Source: Bog-756 sp963839925
GTDB taxonomy: Bacteria > Actinomycetota > Acidimicrobiia > Acidimicrobiales > RAAP-2
NCBI GenBank assembly: GCA_963839925.1
Contig: CAWIWV010000001.1
Span: 496,001 to 560,000 of the forward strand
Length of the DNA stretch: 64,000 nucleotides
Reading direction: 5' to 3'
Each line of letters begins with the position of its first letter. The first letter of the stretch is position 1. This document shows, piece by piece, positions 8,984 to 17,349 of this stretch. A program made the position numbers and the translations under genes. The notes below the pieces were generated by a model. That model saw only the letters and a list, made by a program, of their open reading frames with translations. It did no database searches and was not told the origin of the DNA.

Positions 8984-9880
8984 CTACTGACCCGGCCGGC
9001 GCTGCTGATCGGTTGCCGTGGCGGGACCCGGGTCGAGCAGCCGACGGTGCGAGTCGGCAATCAGCTCGATCGCCTTCCCGCAGTGCAGTGCGAATCCCGC
9101 GGCAAAGGCCAGGGCGACTGCGGCGATGATGAAGCCGGACGGGCTGCCGACGATCGCGAGGATGTCCGCGACGATCACGACCACAGTCGTCGAAACCCAG
9201 AATGCCCACAAGCGCGCGACCACCGAGCGGCCGGGGTCGCCCGGTGGAAGGCAGTCCCGGATCGCCTGATAGGGAAACCAGAAGCTGACAATCGGGATGA
9301 ACCAACTTCCCACCCCGAGTCCGGGGGAGCGCTTGGCGGGAAGCGAGAGCAGCCGAGCGGTCTTCGCCGCCTGAAACTGCCAACGGAGGAAGAAGACGTA
9401 GAACGGGACCTCCGCCGCCAGAAGGGCGAGGTTGAGAAGTTGCTGGCGAACAGGGTTGACCGTCTTGATCTGCTGCACCCTCCCGGTCTGCATTTGGAGG
9501 CGGACCTGGTGGTAGATCTGGCGGACATTGGCGCTCAAGCCCCATGCCACGAGAATCGCCAAGCCGATCGCAAGGACATAGAGCGGGAGCACCCGCTTCG
9601 CCCAGACGGTGCGTTCCAGCTCGCCCGCGAACTCGTCGTGCGCCGAGGGGAGCATCCAGTTTGGGCGAAGCACTCCCTGAGGAGGATCCATGGAACCCCG
9701 GTGCGGGGCCATGCCCCCTTGGACAGGAGCCATGCTCCCCGCGACCCCCGCACCCGGAGGCCCGGCAGGATCGGACGCGTAGCCGGTCCATTGGTAGCCG
9801 TCCCACCAACGCCAGGCCTTCTCTCCGGTCGGATCGGGATACCAACCAGGAGGGGGCCCGCCAGGCCAGTTGGGATCCAC
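8984..9880 (-). CDS. DUF2510-DUF4328 membrane protein
   Basis: About 298 residues. The N-terminus has the DUF2510 motif PPGWYPDPTGEKAWRWWDG, a short soluble module common in actinobacterial membrane proteins. A Gly/Pro/Met linker follows, then a DUF4328 domain with several helices (VLPLYVLAIGLAILVAWGL, VVIVADILAIVGSPSG). The start is uncertain: GTG 9880 puts VDPNWPGG at the N-terminus and clears the upstream MFS gene, ending at 9946 on the same strand. The function is unknown. Confidence 0.75.
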   Translation of the reverse strand: MDPNWPGGPPPGWYPDPTGEKAWRWWDGYQWTGYASDPAGPPGAGVAGSMAPVQGGMAPHRGSMDPPQGVLRPNWMLPSAHDEFAGELERTVWAKRVLPLYVLAIGLAILVAWGLSANVRQIYHQVRLQMQTGRVQQIKTVNPVRQQLLNLALLAAEVPFYVFFLRWQFQAAKTARLLSLPAKRSPGLGVGSWFIPIVSFWFPYQAIRDCLPPGDPGRSVVARLWAFWVSTTVVVIVADILAIVGSPSGFIIAAVALAFAAGFALHCGKAIELIADSHRRLLDPGPATATDQQRRPGQ

Positions 9881-9945
9881 GGGCCCGAACAGTAGCTTTC
9901 GCCAGGGCTCGGGGCGCGAGCACCAGACCCAGACCAGACCCAGGC

Positions 9946-11244
9946 CTACAGCGGCTCCCCTTCGCCGATCTCGCTGGTCGCCTCCCGGACCGCCTCGATC
10001 TCGGACTCCTTCGAAAGGGCCTGCCCGCCGCCGCGGTCCCGCCAGAGCTCCGGCACCCGCCACAGCAGGATCCCGACGCCCGCGATGCAGGCCAGCCCCC
10101 CTGACCACACGGCGAACTGGGGGCCACCGATCGCAGCGGCGACTCCGGTCTCCGCGTCACCGAGCCGCGGGCCTCCGGACACGACCGCGAAGAAGGTGCC
10201 CGACAGTCGTCCCTGGAGATGGTCGGGAACCGTGCGTTGTTGGACCGATTGGCGGAAGACCGCGGAGATGACGTCTGCGGCGCCGGCCAGCGCGAGCAGC
10301 GACAACCCGATCCAGAGCACCGGGATGATGCCGAACAGGGTGATGGTCAACCCCCAGATCGCAACGCAGGCGGCGATGGCCCGACCCTGATGCCGGACCC
10401 GGCTACACCATCCGGTGAAGAACGACCCGATGAAGGCACCGGCCCCCGGTGCCGCGTACAACAGCCCGACCGTTCCCGCGCCACCTCCGAACAGGCCGAC
10501 CCCCAGCGCGGGGAAGACCGCGCGGGGCATGCCGAAGATCATCGCGTTGAGGTCGATCCAGTAGGTCGCCGACAGCAGTTTCTGCCCGCTCAGATGACGG
10601 AACCCTTCTGCCATGGAACGAACGCTCATCGGCGTCCCACCGCCGGCGGGCATGAGCGGGCCGAGCATGAATGCGGCAACCAGCGCAACGGCGAAGGTGG
10701 CCACATCGATGGCGTAGACGGCACTCAACCCGATGACCGCGATCAGCACGCCCGCAAGGGCGGGTCCCGCCACGAACGCCAGCTGGGCGATCATCGTCTG
10801 GAGTGCGATCGCAGAGGTCACGTCCTGTTCGTCCACCAGCATTGGGAGGGCGGCCCGTCGGGCCGGCCAGTCGACTCCCTGAAATCCGGCGCCCGCAGCG
10901 GTGCAGACGAACAGGGGCCAGACCGCCGGGTGGGGGAGCGAGGCGTTGACCACCAACCCTGCGACGGCCGTGGCCATCGCCACCTGGGTCAGCATCAGGA
11001 CCTTGCGCCGGTCCATGGCGTCGGCCAGCGCGCCGCCCCACAAGGCGCCGGCAAGGAGTGGCAGCAGCTGGGCGAGGCTGATGAGACCGACGACGAGTGT
11101 GGAGTGGGTGAGCGAGTAGGCCTGGAAGGAGACGGCGACCAGGGTCAACTGCGAGCCGATGCCCGAAAGCACCTGGCCGGCCCACAGACGCCGGAAGTGG
11201 CGGTACTTCCGGAGCGGCGAGAGATCGACCAGAAGTCGGGCCAC
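9946..11244 (-). CDS. Major facilitator superfamily exporter
   Basis: A 432-residue permease with about twelve helices and the MFS loop motif GGALADAMDRRKVLMLTQ after the second helix. The N-terminus PLRKYRHFRRLWAGQVLSGI resembles the MFS_3/EntS enterobactin-exporter group, which pumps small molecules or drugs out of the cell. GTG 11244 is supported by a TACCGT -10 six bases upstream without a Shine-Dalgarno. It is divergent from the small gene starting at 11309, and the two share a 64-base promoter region. Confidence 0.85.
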   Translation of the reverse strand: MARLLVDLSPLRKYRHFRRLWAGQVLSGIGSQLTLVAVSFQAYSLTHSTLVVGLISLAQLLPLLAGALWGGALADAMDRRKVLMLTQVAMATAVAGLVVNASLPHPAVWPLFVCTAAGAGFQGVDWPARRAALPMLVDEQDVTSAIALQTMIAQLAFVAGPALAGVLIAVIGLSAVYAIDVATFAVALVAAFMLGPLMPAGGGTPMSVRSMAEGFRHLSGQKLLSATYWIDLNAMIFGMPRAVFPALGVGLFGGGAGTVGLLYAAPGAGAFIGSFFTGWCSRVRHQGRAIAACVAIWGLTITLFGIIPVLWIGLSLLALAGAADVISAVFRQSVQQRTVPDHLQGRLSGTFFAVVSGGPRLGDAETGVAAAIGGPQFAVWSGGLACIAGVGILLWRVPELWRDRGGGQALSKESEIEAVREATSEIGEGEPL

Positions 11245-11250
11245 TGGTCA

Positions 11251-11256
11251 ACGGTA
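11251..11256 (-). promoter_or_regulatory. -10 element (TACCGT) of leaderless MFS gene
   Basis: TACCGT on the minus strand ends six bases before the GTG at 11244; no ribosome binding site is present. Confidence 0.45.
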
Positions 11257-11295
11257 GTGGGCGTCGGATGACACCCGGTCGCTGAGGCACCCCGG

Positions 11296-11301
11296 TATAC
11301 T
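11296..11301 (+). promoter_or_regulatory. -10 element (TATACT) of small leaderless gene
   Basis: TATACT is one base from the TATAAT consensus and ends seven bases before GTG 11309, placing the first transcribed base at or next to the start codon. No convincing -35 is seen at the usual distance. Confidence 0.55.
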
Positions 11302-11308
11302 TCTCTTC

Positions 11309-11485
11309 GTGAAGGGAGCCGCGCACGCCTCGGTGGACCAGAAGGTCCAGAGGGAAGAGACCGAGGATTCGGTCCCGGCCGGCCCGGACATGGCGGTTTC
11401 GATCGCCGGTGTTTCGACTGCATGTAGTAAGGACGCACTCGTATCCAGTGCCAAGGCAGTTCGGGAGGCACTCTCGACGGACTAA
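11309..11485 (+). CDS. Small hypothetical protein, 58 aa, leaderless
   Basis: A 58-codon frame from GTG 11309 to TAA 11483-11485. Third positions are GC-rich as expected for real genes here. The product is soluble, with a charged first half (VDQKVQREETEDSV) and an Ala/Ser-rich second half (STACSKDALVSSAKAVREAL). It is boxed between a near-consensus -10 and an intrinsic terminator 28 bases after the stop, so a discrete short transcript is likely. A weaker inverted repeat, CAGAC/GTCTG at 11486-11503, lies between stop and terminator. The transcript could instead be a regulatory RNA or a leader for the next frame at 11641. I do not recognise the protein. Confidence 0.5.
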   Translation: MKGAAHASVDQKVQREETEDSVPAGPDMAVSIAGVSTACSKDALVSSAKAVREALSTD

Positions 11486-11512
11486 CAGACACAAGAACGT
11501 CTGGTTTCGTCG

Positions 11513-11548
11513 AAGAGTCGCTTCCTCTGGAAGCGACTCTTTTGTTTT
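11513..11548 (+). terminator. Intrinsic terminator
   Basis: AAGAGTCGCTTCC pairs perfectly with GGAAGCGACTCTT across a three-base loop, followed by TTTGTTTT. This is the only textbook rho-independent terminator I found in the window. The T-tract is on the plus strand only, so it serves the small gene ending at 11485. Confidence 0.85.
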
Positions 11549-11640
11549 CCAGCGATCTCTCCGTATGGCCCTCTGACGTCATCGTCTCGTCGGGGACCGC
11601 GCTTCACCCACTCCAACGACTCAGAAAGCAGCACCCAACC

Positions 11641-11823
11641 ATGACTGATCAGCGATTCGTCACCCAGCCATCCATCACCGACACGCTCGACGGCATCGAG
11701 TTCGATCCGGCACGCCCCGCGACCGGTCGTCCGGCGCCGGAGTGCCCATCGGACCGGTTCTTCGACCCGGGCGACAGCCACGACAAGGGAGAGCCGGGCC
11801 TGTGCGTCGGCGAGGCGGCGTGA
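11641..11823 (+). CDS. Small hypothetical protein, 60 aa
   Basis: An ATG frame with GC-rich third positions encoding an acidic 60-residue product with two cysteines (APECPSDRFFDPGDSHD, PGLCVG). Only a weak AGAAAG lies upstream and no clear promoter is seen. It lies after the terminator at 11513-11548 and converges on the ABC exporter. It may be real, or a chance frame. Confidence 0.3.
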   Translation: MTDQRFVTQPSITDTLDGIEFDPARPATGRPAPECPSDRFFDPGDSHDKGEPGLCVGEAA

Positions 11824-11847
11824 CGCCGGCCCGACCAACGAGCACTG

Positions 11848-13774
11848 CTACTCCGTCGGACCTGTGTACTCCTGTTGCTTGAACTGGATCCGGTAGAGCT
11901 CTGCGTAGAGACCCCCGGCTCGCATGAGCTCGTCGTGGCGGCCTTGCTGGACGATCCGTCCGTGATCCAGCACCAAGATGAGGTCCGCCTCGCGCACTGT
12001 CGAGAGGCGGTGCGCGATCACCAATGAGGTCCGGCCCGTCAGCGCGGTCGCCAGTGCCTTTTGCACCGCGGCCTCCGACTCGGAGTCGAGGTGGGCGGTG
12101 GCCTCGTCGAGGACGACCACTTCCGGCGCCTTGAGCAGGATCCGGGCGATGGCCAGCCGCTGCTTCTCGCCACCGGAGAGCCGGTAGCCGCGGTCGCCGA
12201 CCACGGTGTCGATCCCTTCGGGCAACAGCGACACCATGGTGGCGATCTGGGCGCCGGACAGAGCAGCCTCCAGTTCGCCCTCGGTGGCGTCCGGCTTGGC
12301 AAACAGCAGGTTCTCCCTGATCGTCTCGTGGAAGAGGTGGGCATCCTGGGTGACCACCCCGATGGTGTCGGTCAACGACTCGAACGTGACGTCCCGCACG
12401 TCGGTCCCGTTGATCGAGATGCTCCCTGCGTTCACGTCGTAGAGGCGGGGGAGTAGCTGGCTGATCGTGGTCTTGCCGGCGCCCGAGGGACCGACCAGTG
12501 CAACCAGCTGCCCCGGCTCGGCGGTGAAGCTCACGTCGAAGAGGACCTGGGAGCTGACTGTCTGATCGAGGACGGCCACCGATTCGAGGGAGGCCAGCGA
12601 CACCTCTTCGGCGGTGGGGTATTTGAAGTCGACGTGGTCGAACACGATGCGGGCGGGGCCCGGTGTGATCGGCTTGGCGCCGGGCTTCTCCTGGATCATC
12701 GGGGGGAGATCGAGCACCTCGAAGACCCGGTCGAACGAGACCAGCGCGGTCATCACGTCGATCTGGACGTTCGAGAGCGCGGTCAGTGGCGCGTAGAGAC
12801 GGACGAGGTAGGACGCGAGCGCGACCACGGTGCCGACCGAGAGGGCACCGTCGATCGCCTGGACGCCTCCCCAGCCGTAGACGAGCGCGGTCGCCAAGGC
12901 GGCGGTCAGAGACAGCGCGGCGATGAAGAACCGGGCATACATCGCCTGGGTCACCCCGATGTCGCGGACCCGGCCGGCCTTCTTCTCGAAAGCCCCCCGC
13001 TCCTCGGCAGGTCGCCCGAAGAGTTTGACCAAGCAGGGCTCCCGCCACGTTGAACCGTTCGTTCATCGTGTTGTTCATCTGCGCGTTGAGCGCGTACGAC
13101 TCGCGGGTGATCACCGAAAGGCGACGACCGACCCGCTTCGCGGGGAAGACGAACACGGGAAGGATGATCAAGCTGGCGATGGTGATCTGCCACGAGAGGA
13201 AGAACATGACCACGAGCACCAGCGCGACGCTGATCAGATTCGAGACCACCGACGACAAGGTGTCGGAAAAGGCTTGCTGTGCGCCGATGACGTCGTTGTT
13301 GAGACGGCTGATCAACGCACCGGTCTGGGTGCGGGTGAAGAAGGCGAGGGGCATCCGCTGGATGTGCGCGAACACCTGGGACCGCATGTCGAAGATGAGA
13401 CCCTCGCCGACTTTTGCGGAGACCCACCGGATCCCGATACTCAAGAGGGTGTCGATGACCGCCACCGCGGCCGCCACCAGGGACAAGCCGATGACCAGCT
13501 GCTTGTCGTGCTTCCCGATGCCTTCGTTGATGATCGATCGGAAGAGGAGCGGATTGATGACCCCGACCACCGCCTCGATGACCACGAGGACCAGAAACCA
13601 GATGAGGATCGTTCGGTAGGGCCGCGCGAAGGCGAACATGCGGCGGGTGGTGCCCTTGGTCACATGCTGCTGGGTGACCGAGTCGTCGCGCCGAATGGAA
13701 CGCATCATCCCGCCGAACTGGCCGCCCCCGCCGTGGCCGCCACCCATGCCTCCCATACCCATTCCCACGCTCAT
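11848..13774 (-). pseudogene. ABC exporter (fused TM and ATPase), split by a +1 frameshift
   Basis: A full half-transporter of the MsbA/multidrug type in two frames. The first part, from ATG 13774 with AGGGGG upstream, begins with a Gly/Met-rich stretch and carries the membrane domain (FFTRTQTGALISRLNNDV). The second holds the last helices and the ATPase: Walker A GPSGAGKT, signature LSGGEKQR, Walker B VVVLDEAT and the H-loop IAHRLS. Removing one A from the AA at 13031-13032 gives NVAGALL-VKLFGRP, the conserved join of the family, so one extra base is the whole defect. The repaired protein would be about 640 residues. Confidence 0.9.
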
Positions 13775-13800
13775 CGACCCCCTGAGGGTCGCCCGAGCGT

Positions 13801-13862
13801 CGCGCCGAAGGCGCGCCCACGCCTCGCGCCGAAGGCGCGCCCCGCGACGCGCCGAAGGCGCG
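13801..13862. repeat. Three tandem short palindromes
   Basis: CGCGCCGAAGGCGCG occurs at 13801-13815, 13825-13839 and 13848-13862. Each copy folds into a 6-bp stem with a three-base loop. The cluster fills the 114-base gap between the PPOX gene, whose message would read into it, and the ABC exporter start. Confidence 0.8.
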
Positions 13863-13888
13863 CTCCAGAGCAGTGCGGATCGTCGAAC

Positions 13889-14365
13889 TCACCTGGACGA
13901 TGGCAGCCCGAGCTTGCGGTGATCCCACGACACGGTGCGCTCCACGTTCACCTTGGCCACGATGCGCTTGTGGAGCATGGTCTCGACGAACGGGCGAAGG
14001 TCCTCGGTGTACTCCCCGTAGTAGCGCTGGAAGAGATTGACACCCAGCTCGAACATCTTTTCGGGGTCCTCGACGATCTCCGCCCGGCCGACCAGCTCGA
14101 CACCGCGCAGCTCCTCGTAGTAGTCGCCGTCCTCGAACAGGCAGGTGATCCTCGAGTCGCGGCCGAGATTGATCGCCTTCTGCGCCTTTGCCTTGGTCTC
14201 GATGGCGATCGTTCCGTCGACGAATCCGTACCACATGGCCACCGCGTGGATGGAGCCGTCGTGGTTGATCGTGCACATGGTCATCGGCCGCCGCTCGTGG
14301 ATGAACGCGTCGACTTCCTCGGGGGTCATCTTGACCACGTCGCGCTGTTTGACCCCGTGCCCCAT
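13889..14365 (-). CDS. PPOX-class (pyridoxamine-phosphate-oxidase-like) flavin/F420-binding protein
   Basis: A 158-residue split-barrel protein: RRPMTMCTINHDGSIHAVAM, then ETKAKAQKAINLGRDSRITC and the C-terminal LFQRYYGEY. Actinobacterial members bind F420, FMN or heme and reduce varied substrates in the cytoplasm. ATG 14365 has no good ribosome site. A much better start, ATG 14430 behind AGGGAGGG, opens a different frame (MSEQENTEQQSRTEAG) that would join this one if a single base were missing near 14368-14371. Either a one-base deletion broke a longer N-terminus, or translation begins at 14365. Confidence 0.8.
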   Translation of the reverse strand: MGHGVKQRDVVKMTPEEVDAFIHERRPMTMCTINHDGSIHAVAMWYGFVDGTIAIETKAKAQKAINLGRDSRITCLFEDGDYYEELRGVELVGRAEIVEDPEKMFELGVNLFQRYYGEYTEDLRPFVETMLHKRIVAKVNVERTVSWDHRKLGLPSSR

Positions 14366-14497
14366 CTGGGTGTTGCCCGGCCTCGGTCCGGCTTTGCTGC
14401 TCCGTGTTCTCTTGCTCGCTCATCGGTCCCTCCCTGTGCGACCTGTGCCACCGATCGGGGCGTTGCTCGAGGGCAGCGTACCGGGGTAGCGACGGGG

Positions 14498-14596
14498 GCA
14501 CGCCAGAATGAGCTGGTGGCCACTGCACGCCAAAATGAGTTGGTGGCCACTGCACGCCAGAATGAGAGGGTGGCGGCAACTGCACGTAACAATGAA
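14498..14596 (+). repeat. 27-30 bp tandem repeat encoding VATARQNE units
   Basis: Units at 14498-14524, 14525-14551 and 14552-14581 share GCACGCCARAATGAG, and a fourth partial unit follows. Each is a multiple of three and is in frame with the downstream phosphatase, reading as repeated ATARQNE(L/R)V. Each unit contains an in-frame GTG. Confidence 0.85.
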
Positions 14597-14599
14597 TCC

Positions 14600-15136
14600 G
14601 TGAGCGAACCACTCAACGTCTGTTTCGTCTGCACCGGCAACATCTGCCGATCCCCGATGGCAGAGGTGGTCCTGGTCGATCTGGCCGGTGACGCCGAGCT
14701 GAAGGACGGGTCGGTCCTCGCCGACCATCTGGTCGTCTCGAGTGCCGGCACCGGCAACTGGCATGCAGGCGAGCCGATGGACCCGCGCGCTCGGAAAGCG
14801 CTCGAGGGCCGGGGATATGACGGCGCCAGCCACCGCGCCCAGGCGTTCGCCTCGCGGTTCTTCCCGGTCACCGATCTGGTGGTGTGCCTCGACCGCGGCC
14901 ACCGCCAGACCCTGCTGGGTCTGGCCCGTGGCCACGCGGGCGACGATCGCTACGTGGAGCGCCTGGTCATGCTCCGGTCGTTCGATCGCACCGCCGGGGG
15001 AGCGGTCGACGTGCCCGACCCCTACTACGGCGACGACACCGACTTCGAGCTCTGTCTCGATCAGGTGGAGGCGGGATGCAGGGGGCTGGTCACCCACCTG
15101 GCCGACCGGGTGGAGTCGATCCGGTCGACCGGTTGA
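14600..15136 (+). CDS. Low-molecular-weight protein tyrosine/arginine phosphatase
   Basis: A 178-residue protein with the LMW-PTP P-loop VCFVCTGNICRSPMAE close to the N-terminus (C-x4-C-R-S) and the general-acid loop DVPDPYYGDD near the C-terminus. The family dephosphorylates phosphotyrosine or phosphoarginine in the cytoplasm. GTG 14600 places the P-loop at the usual distance. The frame stays open upstream through the tandem repeat, so longer forms with one to three extra VATARQNE units could start at other GTG codons. It is divergent from the PPOX gene. Confidence 0.9.
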   Translation: MSEPLNVCFVCTGNICRSPMAEVVLVDLAGDAELKDGSVLADHLVVSSAGTGNWHAGEPMDPRARKALEGRGYDGASHRAQAFASRFFPVTDLVVCLDRGHRQTLLGLARGHAGDDRYVERLVMLRSFDRTAGGAVDVPDPYYGDDTDFELCLDQVEAGCRGLVTHLADRVESIRSTG

Positions 15137-15174
15137 TCACAGGCGGGCGGGCCACTGAGCCGAAGCCGGGTCGA

Positions 15175-16725
15175 TCAGCTGAATCCGACGAACGACTCCT
15201 GCTCGTAGGCGCGCATCCGTTCGTAGATGTCGCGTAGCTCGCCGCGCCGGGAGCGCTCGTTGGCGAGGTTCACCAGCTCGTGCGGATCGGCGTCGTGGTC
15301 GTACCACTCGTGGTCGTTGTCGTCGAACGCGCAGTCGGCGTCGAAGAGCTTGTCCCCGGCCGGCTTCCCCCACAGCCCGGTCGACGGCTTGCCCCCGCCG
15401 ACCCCGTAGTAGCGGGCGTACTTGGTCCGTCCGTCGTAGAAGCCGCGCAACGCGTAGCGGACCTTGTTGAGTTGTTCGGTCTGCGCGGAGTCCTGGGCGA
15501 AGAGAATGTGGTCGCGCACGCTCGCGCCAGGATTGGCGAGCACCGGCGAGAGATCGGTCCCCTGCACCGTGGCCCCGGCCTTGGCAGGATCGACACCGGC
15601 CAGTGCGCAGATGGTGGCTGCGAGGTCGACGTGGCTCCCGAGGGCCGAGGTCACCGAACCGGCGGTGGTCACTCCCGGGACCTTCAGGTACAGCGGCACC
15701 CGCATGATCTCGTCGTAGACGAACGGCCCCTTCGAGCGGAGGCCGTGGGAGCCGCACATGTCGCCGTGGTCGGAGGTGAAGATGACGATGGTGTCGTCGG
15801 CCGCCCCCGATGCATCCAACGCGGCAAGGACGGTCCCGAGACTGCGATCGGCCAGCTGGTGCAGATGCACGTAGTAGTCGAGATGGCGCAACCACGCCTT
15901 CTCGTCACCCGGATCGATGTACCCCCACAGACCGTGCTGCTGGTCCCATCGCCACTGCCGGTGTGCCTCTGGTTTGGTGTGCAGGTCGTCGTCGAAGTTG
16001 TCCGGCAGACGGTCGACCATCTCGGGGTAGGGGTCGGAGTAGACGGGGAGGGGGTCGTCGTCCTTCCAGGCGGCGGACTCGAGCACCGACCGGATGGCCG
16101 CGACGTCGTCGGGATGCCCTTCGCGGTAGCCGGGCTGGTCGACCGGAAACCACATCACGTCGTGTGGGTTGACCAGCGCGACGGTCAGGAACCAGGGACC
16201 GGTCCTGCCGGAGCCGGCTCCGCCGGAACCCGGGGCGCCGCCCTGAGAAGCATTTTTCTCGATCCAGTGGGCGGCGTTGGTGGCGATGATCGGGTCGAAG
16301 TGCACGCCGGTGCCGGCCCAACCCATGAAGTGGCGATCGTTGCCGTCCCAGTCCGCGAAGCCGTAGGCCTCCATGTCCGGGGTCGGGGAGTGGGAGAGGT
16401 GCCACTTGCCGATGTACGACGAGCGGTAGCCGGCGCCGTCGAGCAGGGACCCGAGGGTCGGGGTCGAGGTCGGCAGCTCGACGTGCTCGGGCATGATCAC
16501 GTTGTCTCTGACCCCGTGGCCCTCGAGGTAGCGGCCGGTGAACAGGCTGGCCCGGCTCGGCGAGCACGGGGAGGAGTGGGTGAAGTAGTTGGTGAACTCG
16601 AGCCCTTCGGACCGGAGTCGGTCCCGCCACGGTAGGGACACGCCGTCGGGGAGCCACGCCCGTTGCCGCTCCTGGTCGGAGACCACCAGGAGAATGTTCG
16701 GCCGGTTGTCCGGAGCGTCGCTCAT
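15175..16725 (-). CDS. Sulfatase (formylglycine-dependent)
   Basis: A 516-residue type I sulfatase. The motif SPCSPSRASLFTGR at about residues 52-65 contains the C-x-P-S-R signature, whose Cys54 would be converted to formylglycine. Also present are NILLVVSDQ at the N-terminus and FTSDHGDMCGSHGL later, both metal-site segments. No signal peptide is visible, so it is probably cytoplasmic, acting on imported sulfate esters; choline-sulfatase-like enzymes are the nearest functional analogues. The ATG is preceded by TACCGT at seven bases with no Shine-Dalgarno. No sulfatase-maturing enzyme is in the window. Confidence 0.85.
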   Translation of the reverse strand: MSDAPDNRPNILLVVSDQERQRAWLPDGVSLPWRDRLRSEGLEFTNYFTHSSPCSPSRASLFTGRYLEGHGVRDNVIMPEHVELPTSTPTLGSLLDGAGYRSSYIGKWHLSHSPTPDMEAYGFADWDGNDRHFMGWAGTGVHFDPIIATNAAHWIEKNASQGGAPGSGGAGSGRTGPWFLTVALVNPHDVMWFPVDQPGYREGHPDDVAAIRSVLESAAWKDDDPLPVYSDPYPEMVDRLPDNFDDDLHTKPEAHRQWRWDQQHGLWGYIDPGDEKAWLRHLDYYVHLHQLADRSLGTVLAALDASGAADDTIVIFTSDHGDMCGSHGLRSKGPFVYDEIMRVPLYLKVPGVTTAGSVTSALGSHVDLAATICALAGVDPAKAGATVQGTDLSPVLANPGASVRDHILFAQDSAQTEQLNKVRYALRGFYDGRTKYARYYGVGGGKPSTGLWGKPAGDKLFDADCAFDDNDHEWYDHDADPHELVNLANERSRRGELRDIYERMRAYEQESFVGFS

Positions 16726-16732
16726 GGGCCCA

Positions 16733-16738
16733 ACGGTA
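16733..16738 (-). promoter_or_regulatory. -10 element (TACCGT) of leaderless sulfatase gene
   Basis: TACCGT on the minus strand ends seven bases before ATG 16725. Confidence 0.4.
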
Positions 16739-16811
16739 GCGCCGGGGCGGCGTGGGAGCTGCCCCGGGGCTGGCGGTCCGGCGCCGATCGGGACCGCCGA
16801 CGAGCAGGGTG

Positions 16812-16842
16812 TTGGCAGACAAAACTGAAATGTGTTCTACTT
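16812..16842 (+). promoter_or_regulatory. Promoter with KstR-like operator
   Basis: TGAAATGTGTTCTA at 16826-16839 matches the actinobacterial KstR consensus TnnAACnnGTTnnA at all but one position. A -35-like TTGGCA (16812-16817) is correctly spaced before it, so bound repressor would cover the -10. The downstream operon encodes DUF35 and thiolase proteins, the sort of genes KstR controls in mycobacteria. Confidence 0.4.
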
Positions 16843-16884
16843 CTGGAAATTCCGGAAGCACAGGTTGTCAGGGGGAGGATCGGG

Positions 16885-17349
16885 ATGCCCGAGAGCGATG
16901 CACTGCACGCTGAACACCACATCGAGTACCCGTACTCGCGTTCGGTGGGGCCGGTCATCGGAGCCTTCCTGACCGGGCTTCGCGACGGGAAGCTGTTCGG
17001 GGTGCGCGGGGCGCACGGCTCGGTCATCGTCCCGCCGACCGAGTACGACCCGAACACCGGCGAGGACACCGGCGAGATGGTGGAGGTCGGGCCCGGCGGT
17101 ACCGTCGAGTCGTGGGCCTGGGTCGCCAAGCCGTTGCCCAAGCATCCGCTGCAGAAGCCGTTCGCCTGGGCGCTCATCCGACTCGACGGTGCGGACACCG
17201 CCATGCTCCACGTGGTGGACAGCGGAGGCCCGGACGCCCTGGCGAAGGGCGATCGGGTGACCGTGCGGTTCCGTCCCGACGGCGAGCGGATCGGAGCGAT
17301 GGCCGACATCGATGCCTTCGTCCCCGAAGCGGCGGGAGGTGCGCGATGA
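16885..17349 (+). CDS. DUF35 OB-fold protein, thiolase-associated
   Basis: First gene of a four-gene operon, ATG preceded by GGGGAGGA. The 154-residue product contains an OB-fold DUF35-like domain (YPYSRSVGPVIGAFLTGLRD, then FAWALIRLDGADTAMLHVVD) but lacks the zinc-ribbon cysteines. DUF35 proteins pair with thiolase-like partners in steroid and acyl-CoA metabolism, gripping the CoA substrate. The stop overlaps the next start by ATGA. The neighbourhood resembles the mycobacterial ltp3/ltp4-DUF35 locus of cholesterol catabolism. Confidence 0.75.
   Translation: MPESDALHAEHHIEYPYSRSVGPVIGAFLTGLRDGKLFGVRGAHGSVIVPPTEYDPNTGEDTGEMVEVGPGGTVESWAWVAKPLPKHPLQKPFAWALIRLDGADTAMLHVVDSGGPDALAKGDRVTVRFRPDGERIGAMADIDAFVPEAAGGAR

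Noticed and set aside
13025..13040. Programmed ribosomal frameshifting in the ABC exporter.
   Set aside because: No slippery heptamer or downstream pseudoknot is evident, and the join restores a universally in-frame family motif.
14498..14596. CRISPR-like short repeats.
   Set aside because: Units are directly adjacent with no unique spacers, are in coding frame, and no cas gene is present.
12923..14599. Long plus-strand frame leading into the phosphatase.
   Set aside because: It is the antisense of the ABC exporter and PPOX genes; only the part from the tandem repeat onward is plausible as phosphatase coding sequence.
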